Positions 12,412-24,184 of a DNA stretch of 64,000 bases are shown here, in pieces (positions within the stretch are counted from its first letter, which is position 1; each line of letters starts with the position of its first letter). The stretch lies in the NCBI RefSeq assembly GCF_018812025.1, contig NC_063057.1:17133638-17197637 (forward strand). The letters run 5' to 3'. This stretch comes from Megalobrama amblycephala (lineage: Eukaryota; Chordata; Actinopteri; Cypriniformes; Xenocyprididae). The notes under the pieces were generated by a model. That model made no database searches. It had not been told where the DNA came from and saw nothing but the letters and a program-made list of their open reading frames with translations. The position numbers and the translations under genes were made by a program.

Positions 12412-14365
12412 ATATGAAGTAAATCAATAATCAGCAAACTAAAAGAACAGACAACTTTACAGTTCAAATAACACAGTTTTGTATGGAAGAACTAATTTAA
12501 GTGCTTCAAAAATACATGCTGCACATTTTTGTTTTAAACCTTCTAGAACTGCTTTCCCCATTGACTTCCATTCCTTTAAATTGTGTTGTATTGTGTTTCT
12601 GTATAAAGCAGTTTGTGTGGTTATGTAGCTGTGTGTATTTAATGGTTGAGTCATGAGGGTGTCCACAACCAAGAGCGATCTGCTTCCCTCAAAATGACCA
12701 AAAGATCTCAGCTGTGAAAATGTTGAAATTAATTCAGCACCATAAGCATGATACATTCCCACTCACCACTATTAGCTGATTAAGCCATGGCGTGTGTGTG
12801 TGTGTGTATGTCTGATTCACAGCCTGTTTCGTCCTCCCTCACATTAGGCAGCATTTCTCTCCAGTCTGTCAAAGTCCATGTGCATGAGAGAATTAAGAGA
12901 CATACAGAATTACTCAAGCAAAAACACATCTCTATAGCTTCAAGCTCTCATGCACTACACACATATAATCTCAATACATCTGATTTCTGGTAATAAACAC
13001 AGTTTACTGTAATTCTGAAAACCTTTTTTTCTTTTTTTCTTTTTTTTTTTAATTTTCAGTGCCTTGGAGTGACAATGGGTATATTAAGGGAGCTTTTTTT
13101 AATTGTTTTACTACCACAAGGAAAGTGTGTGGGCAGAGAAGTGACCGCATGTTAGCATATGACTGTATCAGGTCAAGCAATCATGGTCAGCTGAGCAGAA
13201 CAAACTGGCGATTTAACCTTGAGCAACTGCCTCAACATACAACAATACACACACACATTCACTTGATGCATCCTATAGGGCTGAATGAAGTCTTGTATTA
13301 ATTTAACACTGAAATGTGACACATACTTTTACGTACAATACATAATTAAGACAGGTGGTGCTCACTGCAGAGCCAAATGATGTCCAGCTCTCCCTCTTTG
13401 GATGTCATGTGTTAAGCATGACCTAGTCCAGCTCCAGCTCTTGGATCTATTGGGTTAAGGGACAGAGTTATGGGTAGGGATATGGTGCGTTTGGAAACTT
13501 CTAGCTTCGCCCATAATGGCCAAATTACATCTAGACAGGGGGAGCTGGACTTCACCCTCCACCCATGAGTCTGCGGTGAGAAGCCTCTCAATCAAAATTT
13601 AAAAAAATACACTGGCTCCCTCTAGTGGTCACTGCGGTCATTTCAGCAAGCGTCACACTATATAATGTAAATAACACACATTCAAACATTTGTTCAGAAA
13701 ACAAAGTTGAGTTTTGTATCCTTTTTGTGTTTATTAATTGTCAACACATTCATTTGAAACATTGTCCAACCCCTATACACTATATCTACTGTGTGTTTCT
13801 AAACGTTAAAATTTTATTTTAGAATGCCACGCATTTAAATAGCCTCTTTGCATTATGTTTATATTTACAGTATACATTATGTATATATTAATATCTTTCA
13901 TCCAGATGTTTGCCCAAACAAATGCTCTTTACAATGAGAATGTCCCACCCACCTTCACCGACTAGCAAGTATCAAATAACGTACTTTCGAAGTATATACC
14001 GAATTTGATTACAAACTTACTTCCTGACCATTTTGAAGAGTGTAGAATGCCGATGATTAGTACGAACACATTCCTGGACATCTGCTTTTGGTGCATTACC
14101 ACCACCAACTGAACTGGACTGTGAAGCATCGATGGGGCCACTGCCTTTTGACCTGTATGCGCTTTGATATACCAAAAGCCGCAAAAATAATTTACAATAC
14201 TCAAGAATTGTTAAACAGCCTATTTCTGCATTTTGACAGGAATGTCATGAATATTCAAACTAGTGCAAATTTGTAAGTCAGTTTGTATGTTTATTCAACA
14301 GAGGGCAAAAACAAGATTGTTGCATGATAAACTGGGCAAAATTTTACTTCTTCAGCACCCCACAC
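12412..14365. other. Unassigned intergenic DNA
   Basis: Contains a short TG run near 12791-12806 and a T-rich run at 13025-13050. The stretch at about 13360-13600 resembles a dispersed repeat, with GTCCAGCTC-type motifs repeated around it, but its limits are unclear. No gene structure seen. Confidence 0.45.
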
Positions 14366-14393
14366 TTGGTATACTGGTGTTGAGATTTTAAAA

Positions 14394-14902
14394 GTGCTAT
14401 AGAGGATGTTTTGTTTTATACATTTTTGCAATGTTACTTGAAACTGTCTTTACTAACTGATAAAAGACTATTTATTAGGTGCACCGAAAGGAATAATATC
14501 AATATACATCATCTGTGCACGAGGTAGGGCCTTAAAAACATCAGCCAATCGTTTGTGTGATCATTGCATAAACGATTGGCCCTCTGGCTTGTCAATCACT
14601 GCCATTACGTTCCTTGTGAGAGACGTGCGCGCTCCAGTAACTTTCCACACTCCACAGGCACCGCATGCAATGTTTTTGTCAGGAGTAACAACTGCAGATT
14701 ATGAGTTACCTGGGGTGAGTCTGACATAATGAATCCACTAACACGACACAGCGAATGCCGGTGGTAAACAAACACTTGTGTTCCAATAATCGTGCATGAA
14801 ATGAGCTGTGAAGGAGGGGGGTTGTTCTTACGCATGCGCTCATTTCAAAAACTCAGTAACAGTCTTTGGTTTCTCAGTCGTCGAAAACATCCTCTATAGC
14901 AC
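14394..14902. mobile_element. TIR element inserted in the first satellite unit
   Basis: Inverted ends GTGCTATAGAGGATGTTTT (14394-14412) and its exact complement ending at 14902 bound a 509 bp insert. The satellite unit is split at TTTTAAA and continues after the insert as CTTTAAAGGTGAG, so the insertion falls at the unit's GAGATTTTAAAGG segment. No transposase; a non-autonomous element of unknown superfamily. Confidence 0.75.
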
Positions 14903-15006
14903 CTTTAAAGGTGAGAAATAACAACAGAAGGAAAATATCCTAATAGTGCCCTCTCGTGGTCACACTTCATAGGACAGCACAAAGCCCAGCTCTAGAACAT
15001 ATACCC

Positions 15007-15581
15007 TGCGTTCCATTCGGAAGGGCTCAAAAGGGATGAAGGATGTAGGGTTTTTTAAAAAAAACCTCTTCTTTTGGAACGGACTTCTGCGTCATCTTAA
15101 CGAGACAATCAAAGAGGAGTAAATTGTGCAAGCTACGCCTTTTGTTTAATGTTTTTTTATTTATTTTAGGTTTTATCACATGTAGGCTATATTGTGTCTA
15201 TGTATTTTAAACATTTAAATGGACTGATAAAGGGAGCTGTAAAGTATTTTTGTTGAAGTACAATGTTGTTTTGACCATAATAATGTACCAAATCTAACTC
15301 GTATAAATATTACAGTAGTATAGAAAAATACTATATATACATTTACAGGTAAAATCATAACTCCTAACCTCCTGTACCCATTCTGTGACGTCAAAGAACT
15401 TCCCTGTGCAAAGGATCATGGGGGTCCATCAGTTGTACCCTTCGAAATCCTTCATTTCGAAGGGCCCTTTGAAGTGGCCAGTTTTAAGCAATTCGGTTTG
15501 GAAGACCCTTCAACATGGCGACCATGATTATTTTCACTCCGAAGTGCCCTTCGGAGGGTGATATATCCCGTTTGGAACGCA
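15007..15581. mobile_element. TIR element inserted in the satellite array
   Basis: The left end reads TGCGTTCCATTCGGAAGGGC and the right end mirrors it loosely (CCTTCGGAGGG ... GGAACGCA). The insert splits a satellite unit in its ACATATACTG segment. It is non-coding. The short TGCGTTCC/GGAACGCA ends resemble those of the element at 19021-19733. Confidence 0.65.
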
Positions 15582-15899
15582 CCGATACTGTTGTTGAGAT
15601 TTTAAAGGCGAGAAATTTCAAAAGGAGGGAAATATTCTAATAGCGCCCTCTTGTGGTCACACTTCATAGGACAGCACAAAGCCCAACTCTAAAACATATA
15701 CTGTTGTTGAGATTTTAAAGGTGAGAAATTGCAAAAGGAAAATATTCTAACAGCTCCCTCTTGTGGTCACACTTCATAGGACAGTGCAAAGCCCAGCTCT
15801 AAAACATAGGCTGCGTCCGAAAACCTAGGTAGCTGTCTTGCTGCCTTGCTGTCTTATAAGAGAATGACTTGTACGTGTATGTTTGTGCATGAAAATTGT

Positions 15900-16685
15900 C
15901 ACAGGCAAATCGGTGCTCGTTCACGCGAGTGACAATCACGCAGTGTGAATGAGCAAAGACGATCTGAGAGAATCGCCGACGAGTCGCCGACGCCCGTGAG
16001 ATATTTGGCATGCTAAATATCTGGACCTGTCGGCGATTCAAAATCCTGCTGTGTGAAAAGTGTTCTGACTGAAAACTACATTGGCGAAGACCGAAAGCCA
16101 ATGAGAGAGCAAGATACAGAGCAGCGGGGAGTTCGGGGAGGAGTTAGACCACAACATCAGCAAGCATGGCTTCATTCACATAAACATTACAATTCTATCA
16201 AACGGAAACAAAACACAAACATTTGCTTGACCATCCGCAACAGCAGCACATTGAAAAGTTATGTATTTACGTCCAACTCTCATTGCAGAACACACAATCC
16301 ACAGTCTCCCCAACCATTTCCTCCTCCATTATTTTTCTTTTCTTTTTCTTATATTCGCTGCAAATCAGCGCACAGGCAACTCGTATTGCAAGCTTCTTGC
16401 GGGCTACCGTTTTTAATAATAATAATAACTCCGGTCCTGCACGCGTGATATCGCGTTGTTTCCTTGTCACATCTCGCGTGTGTTTGGTTGTGAAACGTAG
16501 TTTGCGTGCCAGACAGAGTTGTCGGCGATTCTTCCTATTGTAAAGTCAAGCAGTGTGAAACCTTCTGTCACCGATCCATCGTGCAGTTTGAACACAGCAG
16601 CAACTGAATGCTGGCCAAGATAGTCATGCAGCGTGAAAAGAACAGTGACCTGACTACTTTGAAAATCGTGCAGTCTGAACTCGGC
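15900..16685 (+). mobile_element. Inner TIR element, copy 1, left end missing
   Basis: From GCAAATCGGTGCTCG onward this is nearly identical to 19956-20735, ending in the right terminal repeat AATCGTGCAGTCTGAACTCG plus GC at 16685. About 85 bp of the left end, including its terminal repeat, is missing and replaced by outer-element sequence. The satellite resumes directly at TTTAAAGGTGAG. Open frames of up to 131 codons here are low-complexity, overlap on both strands and have no transposase motifs; I treat them as non-coding. Confidence 0.7.
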
Positions 16686-17330
16686 TTTAAAGGTGAGAAA
16701 CTGCAAAAGGAAAATATTCTAATAGCGCCCTCTTGTGGTCACACTTTATAGGACAGCACAAAGCCCAGCTCTAATACATACTGTTGTTGAGATTTTAAAG
16801 GTGAGAAAATGCAATAGAAGGAAAATAACCTAAAAGCGCCTTCTTATGGTCACACTTCATAGGACAGCACAAAGCCCAGCTAGAACATATACTGTTGTTG
16901 AGATTTTAAAAGCAAGAAATTGCAACAAAAGGAAAATATTCTAATAGCGCCCTCTTGTGGTCACAATTCATAGGACAGCACAAAGCCCAGCTCTAAAACA
17001 TATACTGTTGTTGAGATTTTAAAGGTGAGAAATTGCAACAGAAGGAATATAACCTAATAGCGCCCTCTTGTGGTCACACTTCATAGGACAGCACAAAGCC
17101 CAACTCTAAAACATACACTGTTGTTGAGATTTTAAAGGCGAGAAATTGCAAAAGGAAAATATTCTAATATCGCCCTCTTGTGGTCACACTTCATAGGACA
17201 GCGCAAAGCCCAGCTCTACAACCTGCACTGTTGTTGAGATTTTAAAGGTGAGAAATTGCAACAGAAGGAAAATAACCTAATAGCGCCCTCTTGTGGTCAC
17301 ACTTTATAAGACAGCACAAAGCCCAACTCT

Positions 17331-19010
17331 AAAACATACACTGTTGTTGAGATTTTAAAGGCGAGAAATTTCAAAAGGAGGGAAATATTCTAATATCGCC
17401 CTCTTGTGGTCACACTTCATAGGACAGCGCAAAGCCCAGCTCTACAACCTGCACTGTTGTTGAGATTTTAAAGGTGAGAAATTGCAACAGAAGGAAAATA
17501 ACCTAATAGCGCCCTCTTGTGGTCACACTTTATAAGACAGCACAAAGCCCAACTCTAAAACATACACTGTTGTTGAGATTTTAAAGGCGAGAAATTTCAA
17601 AAGGAGGGAAATATTCTAATATCGCCCTCTTGTGGTCACACTTCATAGGACAGCGCAAAGCCCAGCTCTACAACCTGCACTGTTGTTGAGATTTTAAAGG
17701 TGAGAAATTGCAACAGAAGGAAAATAACCTAATAGCGCCCTCTTGTGGTCACACTTCATAGGACAGCACAAAGCCCAGCTCTAAAACATATACTGTTGTT
17801 GAGATTTTAAAGGTGAGAATCTACAAAAGGAAAATATCCTAATAGCGCCCTCTTGTGGTCACACTTCATAGGACAGCACAAAGCCCAGCTCTAGAACATA
17901 TACTGTTGTTGAGATTTTAAAGGCGAGAAATTGCAAAAGGAAAATATTCTAATATCGCCCTCTTGTGGTCACACTTCATAGGACAGCGCAAAGCCCAGCT
18001 CTACAACCTGCACTGTTGTTGAGATTTTAAAGGTGAGAAATTGCAACAGAAGGAAAATAACCTAATAGCGCCCTCTTGTGGTCACACTTTATAAGACAGC
18101 ACAAAGCCCAACTCTAAAACATACACTGTTGTTGAGATTTTAAAGGCGAGAAATTTCAAAAGGAGGGAAATATTCTAATATCGCCCTCTTGTGGTCACAC
18201 TTCATAGGACAGAGCAAAGCCCAGCTCTACAACCTGCACTGTTGTTGAGATTTTAAAGGTGAGAAATTGCAACAGAAGGAAAATAACCTAATAGCGCCCT
18301 CTTGTGGTCACACTTCATAGGACAGCACAAAGCCCAGCTCTAAAACATATACTGTTGTTGAGATTTTAAAGGTGAGAATCTACAAAAGGAAAATATCCTA
18401 ATAGCGCCCTCTTGTGGTCACACTTCATAGGACAGCACAAAGCCCAGCTCTAGAACATATACTGTTGTTGAGATTTTAAAGGCGAGAAATTGCAAAAGGA
18501 AAATATTCTAATATCGCCCTCTTGTGGTCACACTTCATAGGACAGCGCAAAGCCCAGCTCTACAACCTGCACTGTTGTTGAGATTTTAAAGGTGAGAAAT
18601 TGCAACAGAAGGAAAATAACCTAATAGCGCCCTCTTGTGGTCACACTTTATAAGACAGCACAAAGCCCAACTCTAAAACATACACTGTTGTTGAGATTTT
18701 AAAGGCGAGAAATTTCAAAAGGAGGGAAATATTCTAATATCGCCCTCTTGTGGTCACACTTCATAGGACAGCGCAAAGCCCAGCTCTACAACCTGCACTG
18801 TTGTTGAGATTTTAAAGGTGAGAAATTGCAACAGAAGGAAAATAACCTAATAGCGCCCTCTTGTGGTCACACTTCATAGGACAGCACAAAGCCCAGCTCT
18901 AAAACATATACTGTTGTTGAGATTTTAAAGGTGAGAATCTACAAAAGGAAAATATCCTAATAGCGCCCTCTTGTGGTCACACTTCATAGGACAGCACAAA
19001 GCCCAGCTCT
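17331..19010. repeat. 559 bp higher-order repeat, about three copies
   Basis: Within the satellite, a five-unit block recurs with an exact 559 bp period. The rare variant CTCTAGAAC occurs at 17889, 18448 and 19007, and the CTCF-like segments at 17848, 18407 and 18966 keep the same spacing. Unit types alternate recognisably: TTTATAAGACAG with CAACTCTAAAACATACACTG, then GGCGAGAAATTTCAAAAGG with TCTACAACCTGCACTG. This implies recent unequal exchange of whole blocks. Confidence 0.85.
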
Positions 19011-19020
19011 AGAACTAATG

Positions 19021-19733
19021 CTGCGTCCCAATTCGCCTACTTATACTACGCCCTAAAAGTGTGTACTCTTTCTGTGAACAAAAAGTACTTACTTTTGAGT
19101 GTGTAGCAAAAGAGTAGACAAGCTTTGGGACATACTAACACGTCATACAATCGCGTCTTTTCTCTCTGTCACATCCTGTCACCGTAAACTGGCCTGTCAA
19201 TCATCTTACATCCTCCACATTTCATTTACTTAATTTCCTACCGTATCGGTGAGAAATGCAGCATGTTGATATGCAGTCGCGAGTCTTTCATGTGGAGAAC
19301 TCTCCTCATATTAATGCATAATGATGCATTTAAAAGTTAATGGCCATTCGGATCTTTATAAAAGTCCACATTGGTATTTGCAGATGAAAAATAACACGGA
19401 TAACATGAAATATATATTTTCTATCAGGTTAAACTGATTATTAGTCACTCAAACCTCTCAGCGTCGATCGCGCGTATCCGCCATGTTTTGTAGTTTTTTA
19501 ACACTTTTCACTCGTGTTTGTTGTTCTGAACTGAATCCTCGTTCAACACACAATGGGTTGTGGGCAATATTAGCCTTTATAGTGTGCACCGATCCACACT
19601 TCGAAAATCTACCGGAAATAGTAGACCATCCGGGGACTTTTGGCATACTCTTTTCAACATACTATGCTTTGGGACACACTTATTTTAAACTCACATACTA
19701 TTTAGGATGGATAGTATGGACATTGGAACGCAG
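19021..19733. mobile_element. TIR element inserted in the satellite array
   Basis: The ends CTGCGTCCCAATTCGCC and, inverted, CTGCGTTCCAATGTCC bound a 713 bp insert. Subterminal sequence on both sides is rich in ATACTA/TAGTAT motifs. The satellite continues at GATATACTGTTGATGAG. The minus-strand and plus-strand frames inside (62 and 107 codons) show no transposase features. Confidence 0.65.
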
Positions 19734-19870
19734 GGATATACTGTTGATGAGATTTTACAGGCGAGAAATTGCAACAGAAGGAAAATATCATAATAGCGCC
19801 CTCTAGTGGTCACACTTCATAGGACAGCACAAAGCCCAGCTCTAAAACATATACTGTTGTTGAGACTTAT

Positions 19871-20735
19871 GCCGAGTTCAGACTGCACGATTTTAGCCCA
19901 GATTTTGGCTCGCCGACAGGTTTTGAGAAATCGCCGACAAATGCCCGAAATCACAAGCAAATCGGTGCTCGTTCACGCGAGTGACAATCACGCAGTGTGA
20001 ATGAGCAAAGACGATCTGAGAGAATCGCCGACGAGTCGCCGACGCCCGTGAGATATTTGGCATGCTAAATATCTGGACCTGTCGGCGATTCAAAATCCTG
20101 CTGTGTGAAAAGTGTTCTGACTGAAAACTACATCGGCGAAGACCGACAGCCAATGAGAGAGCAAGATACAGAGCAGCGGGGAGTTCGGGGAGGAGTTAGA
20201 CCACAACATCAGCAAGCATGGCTTCATTTACATAAACATTACAATTCTATCAAACGGAAACAAAACACAAACATTTGCTTGACCATCCGCAACAGCAGCA
20301 CATTGAAAAGTTATGTATTTACGTCCAACTCTCATTGCAGAACACACAATCCACAGTCTCCCCAACCATTTCTTCCTCCATATTTTTCTTTTCTTTTTCT
20401 TATATCGCTGCAAATCAGCGCACAGGCAACTCGTATTGCAAGCTTCTTGCGGGCTACCGTTTTTAATAATAATAATAACTCCGGTCCTGCACGCGTGATA
20501 TCGCGTTGTTTCCTTGTCACATCTCACGTGTGTTTGGTTGTGAAACGTAGTTTGCGTGCCAGACAGAGTTGTCGGCGATTCTTCCTATTGTAAAGTCAAG
20601 CAGTGTGAAACCTTCTGTCGCCGATCCATCGTGCAGTTTGAACACAGCAGCAACTGAATGCTGGCCAAGATAGTCATGCAGCGTGAAAAGAACAGTGACC
20701 TGACTACTTTGAAAATCGTGCAGTCTGAACTCGGC
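19871..20735 (+). mobile_element. Inner TIR element, copy 2, both ends present
   Basis: An exact terminal inverted repeat, GCCGAGTTCAGACTGCACGA (then TT) at 19871 and its complement ending at 20735, bounds 865 bp. Its left flank is satellite DNA (GTTGTTGAGACTTAT) while its right flank is outer-element sequence (TTTACATAC). It is nearly identical to copy 1 over about 780 bp. No transposase reading frame was recognised, so it is presumably non-autonomous. Confidence 0.8.
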
Positions 20736-22427
20736 TTTACATACAAATTTCTACTGTAGTGATTAATTATTTGTTTAGTTCTCACCAAAGCTCACGCTAT
20801 ATTGCTGTAGATCATTAAACTGTTACGCTGCCTCAGAAGTCTGTCCGAAATCAATTTCGTGAGGTACCTTCATGCGCAAACGCTGCCGTACAAGTCATTC
20901 TCTTATAAGACAGCGAGGCAGCAAGACAGCTACCTAGGTTTTCGGACGCAGCCATACTGTTGTTGAGATTTTAAAAGCGAGAAATTGCAACAAAAGGAAA
21001 ATATTCTAATAGCGCCCTCTTGTGGTCACACTTCATAGGACAGCACAAAGCCCAGCTCTAAAACATATACTGTTGTTGAGATTTTAAAGGTGAGAAACTG
21101 CAAAAGGAAAATATTCTAATAGTGCCCTCTTGTGGTCACACTTTTTAGGACAGCACAAAGCCCAGCTCTAAAACATATACTGTTGTTGAGATTTTAAAAG
21201 CGAGAAATTGCAATAGAAGGAAAATATTCTAATAGCGCCCTCTTGTGGTCACACTTCATAGGACAGCACAAAGCCCAGCTCTAAAACATGTACTGTTGTT
21301 GAGATTTTAAAAGCGAGAAGTTGCAAAAGGAGGGAAATATATTCTAATAGCACCCTCTTGTGGTCACACTTCATAGGACAGCACAAAGCTCTAAAACATA
21401 TACTGTTGTTGAGATTTTAAAAGCGAGAAATTGCAATAGAAGGAAAATATTCTAATAGCGCCCTCTTGTGGTCACACTTCATAGGACAGCGCAAAGCCCA
21501 GCTCTAAAACATATACTGTTGAGATTTTAAAGGTGAGAAATTGCAAAAGGAGGAAAATATTCTAATAGCGCCCTCTTGTGGTCACACTTCATAGGACAGC
21601 GCAAAGCCCAGCTCTACAACCTACACTGTTGTTGAGATTTTAAAGGTGAGAAATTGCAACAGAAGGAAAATAACCTGATAGCGCCCTCTTGTGGTCACAC
21701 TTCATAGGACAGCACAAAGCCCAGCTCTAAAACATATAATGTTGTTGAGATTTTAAAGGTGAGAAATTGCAACAGAAGGAAAATAACCTAATAGCGCCCT
21801 CTTGTGGTCACACTTCATAGGACAGCGCAAAGCCCAGCTCTACAACCTACACTGTTGTTGAGATTTTAAAGGTGAGAAATTGCAACAGAAGGAAAATAAC
21901 CTAATAGCGCCCTCTTGTGGTCACACTTTATAAGACAGCACAAAGCCCAACTCTAAAAGATATACTGTTGTTGAGATTTTAAAGGTGAGAAATTGCAAAA
22001 GGAAGGAAATATATTCTAATAGCGCCCTCTTGTGGTCACACTTCATAGGACAGCACAAAGCCCAGCTCTTAAACATATACTGTTGAGATTTTAAAGGCGA
22101 GAAATTTCAAAAGGAGGGAAATATTCTAATAGCGCCCTCTTGTGGTCACACTTCATAGGACAGCACAAAGCTCTAAAACATATACTGTTGTTGAGATTTT
22201 AAAGGCGAGAAATTGCAAAAGGAAAATATTCTAATATCGCCCTCTTGTGGTCACACTTCATAGGACAGCACAAAGCCCAGCTCTACAACCTACACTGTTG
22301 TTGAGATCTTAAAGGTGAGAAATTGCAACAGAAGGAAAATAACCTGATAGCGCCCTCTTGTGGTCACACTTCATAGGACAGCGCAAAGCCCAGCTCTAAA
22401 ACATACTGTTGTTGAGATTTTAAAGGC

Positions 22428-22859
22428 GTGATCTACATAGTGCACATTAAGATATATAGATTGTAAGGAAGAGAGCATAAAACATTCACCAGATGAAAGT
22501 AATGAGTTGTAAATGATGACAGTGAGTAAATGAAGACAGAATGCTGTTTTTTTTTTTTTTTTATGAATTCACCATTTACAGTTTATAATGAATGTATATA
22601 TTTCTGCTGTGTTATGTAAAAATTGTTTTCTGTTACTTTGTTGCTTTACAGAACCTCTTTATGACAAGCAACATGACACTTCCAGTTTCTTGCCTCCATT
22701 AAATTCGTATTCTGAGTTATGATATGGCTGGATTTACAGAAGAAAAATGCATCACTCATCAACTCATCAAAAAATGACAGTAAAGGCATTTATAAATGTT
22801 AGAAATTATTTCAAATTATTTATATTGACAAAGAATCCTCTACAAGTTTCACAAAATAT
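22428..22859. other. Unassigned DNA after the satellite
   Basis: Satellite sequence stops at TTTAAAGGCG and ordinary AT-rich DNA follows, with a T-rich run at 22544-22562. No gene or element ends recognised. Confidence 0.5.
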
Positions 22860-23128
22860 TAAACAAAATGTTTCCTGAGCACCAAATCAACTTATTAAAA
22901 TGATTTCTGAAGGATCAAGTGACACTGAAGACTGGAGTAATAATACTAAAAAGTCAGCTTTACCATCACAGGAATATATTACATTTTAAATATAAAAAAG
23001 ATATTTTAAATTGTAATAATATTTCATTTTTACTGTTTTTGATCAAATAAATGCAGCCTTGGTGAGCATTAGACACTTCAAAAACATAAAAAAAAATCTT
23101 ACCAACCTTAAACTTTTGAAAGGTGTAC
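22860..23128 (-). repeat. Cyprinid dispersed repeat, copy b (reversed)
   Basis: Reverse-complement landmarks are present in the expected order: CACTGAAGACTGGAGTAATA, TTTTGATCAAATAAATGCAG and CTTTTGAAAGGTGTA at the right end. This is the reversed counterpart of the block at 4251-4540. Confidence 0.75.
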
Positions 23129-24184
23129 ATATAGTGACATTTGAAATGAAGGACATGCTTTAAAAATTACATATCTAATTCAAGTTGAAATTAACTGAGT
23201 TCCAAAAGTTCCTTTAAAAGACGGACAACATATGAGCTGCCATGGGACTGTATGCCACTGTATCCTTCCAAACAAAGCCAAAACATCACAAAACAGGTTC
23301 TTCAATAGAGTTGTGATTCAGTCCCTCATGATGGTCTTATGATTGTGTTGTTTAAGTTCTACAAAACAGAGCGAGGAGAGATGGGTGATGATGCCTCCTG
23401 TGGACAAACAGAGAAATGACACATATGAGAAGTTTACAGAGCAGCTATAATATTATGTTCAAATAAAAGATTAACCTTGCACCCTTGTCAAAACCATTTG
23501 AAGCCTTTAAGCAGTTTTACCTCTACAAAGACTTTGCTGTGCTGAATCCAAGATCTTTTCCCAAAGTAAAAAAAAGTATGAAATTTTGCATTTTAGATCC
23601 AAATAATGTATATACAAAAGCCATTTGCCGTTCACATCATCTCCAGAATCTAGTCCATCATTTATCATATTTCCAACAGCAACTGCAACATTTTGCAGCA
23701 GAACATTTAACAAGACTTATATTTCGGGCAAGTCAAATATGGAAATGTATCCGTTTTGGCACAGAATATTCTGTTCTCCAGCTTGGTTTTATTATTGAAA
23801 TACTAAATAGAAAATGACAGGCCATTTCAACCTTTTGACAGTTGGTTAACAAAACAGTCGACAGCAGACAGGCCCAAATTCTACTACATTTATTTACAAC
23901 AAACTTAATTTTTGTCAAGTTTCAGGGCTTGACTGCAAGGCCAGTCTTAATTTAAAATACATTAGAGGTGGATGAAAATTCTTCTTTTCTCAAAGACACA
24001 GTCATCAAAACTTCATTTAAATTATCATTCTTAATTAAGGCTGAACATGTGCACAATATTTCCTTACCACTCCAGCATGATGAAAACATTGAATAAAAAC
24101 ATAAATTGAGGTACTCAACAAACTGTAGAAGAGTTTCAACTCAAACCCAAGAAAAAAGCGCAACTCTCTAGAAACATAAACTTA
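23129..24184. other. Unassigned DNA downstream of the cdhr5-like gene
   Basis: Frames of 60-110 codons occur on both strands at 23485-23918 without any domain signature. On the minus strand a plausible acceptor (TTTGTCCACAG) before 23397 opens a 12-codon frame to a TAG at 23359-23361, but nothing upstream joins to it convincingly. Confidence 0.4.

Larger units (their letters stand above)
15809..20953. mobile_element. Outer TIR element whose two ends enclose satellite DNA
   Basis: The left end GGCTGCGTCCGAAAACCTAG (15809 on) and the inverted right end finishing GGACGCAGCC (20953) match over about 65 bp (both contain TAGCTGTCTTGCTGCC and TCTTATAAGAGAATGACT in complementary orientation). The outside flanks are the two halves of one satellite unit: CTAAAACATA on the left and ATACTGTTGTTG on the right, sharing ATA as a possible duplication. 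The outer element therefore appears to be a single insertion, yet its interior now holds two copies of another element and about 3.2 kb of satellite. Confidence 0.6.
14366..22427. repeat. Satellite array of about 112 bp units with a CTCF-like motif in each
   Basis: Units of 110-115 bp run head to tail. Landmarks are ACTGTTGTTGAGATTTTAAA, GGTGAGAAATTGCA, CTAATAGCGCCCTCTTGTGG, TCACACTTCATAGGACAGC and AAAGCCCAGCTCTA. I counted 38 copies of the CCCTCTTGTGGTCAC segment, from 14951 to 22351. On the minus strand this segment reads TGACCACAAGAGGGCGCTA, matching 16 of 19 positions of the vertebrate CTCF consensus as I remember it. The array is broken by elements at 14394-14902, 15007-15581, 15809-16685, 19021-19733 and 19871-20953, and it ends abruptly at about 22427. 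No protein coding. CTCF binding is inferred from the motif only. Confidence 0.9.

Noticed and set aside
16053..16448. 131-codon plus-strand frame in inner element copy 1, and the 162-codon counterpart at 20105-20593
   Set aside because: Both translations are low-complexity, contain an Asn run, overlap frames on the other strand and differ by frameshift between copies; no transposase motif.
14366..22427. CRISPR-like array of regularly spaced repeats
   Set aside because: Units are head-to-tail without unique spacers, and the surrounding DNA is vertebrate.
23359..23397. Possible minus-strand terminal exon of 12 codons ending in a Ser-Val-Leu PDZ-like C-terminus
   Set aside because: The acceptor is plausible, but exon 14 of the cdhr5-like gene already ends in a stop and no donor or upstream exon joins to it.
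23485..23817. 110-codon plus-strand frame
   Set aside because: No domain, no splice or promoter context, and competing frames on the other strand.
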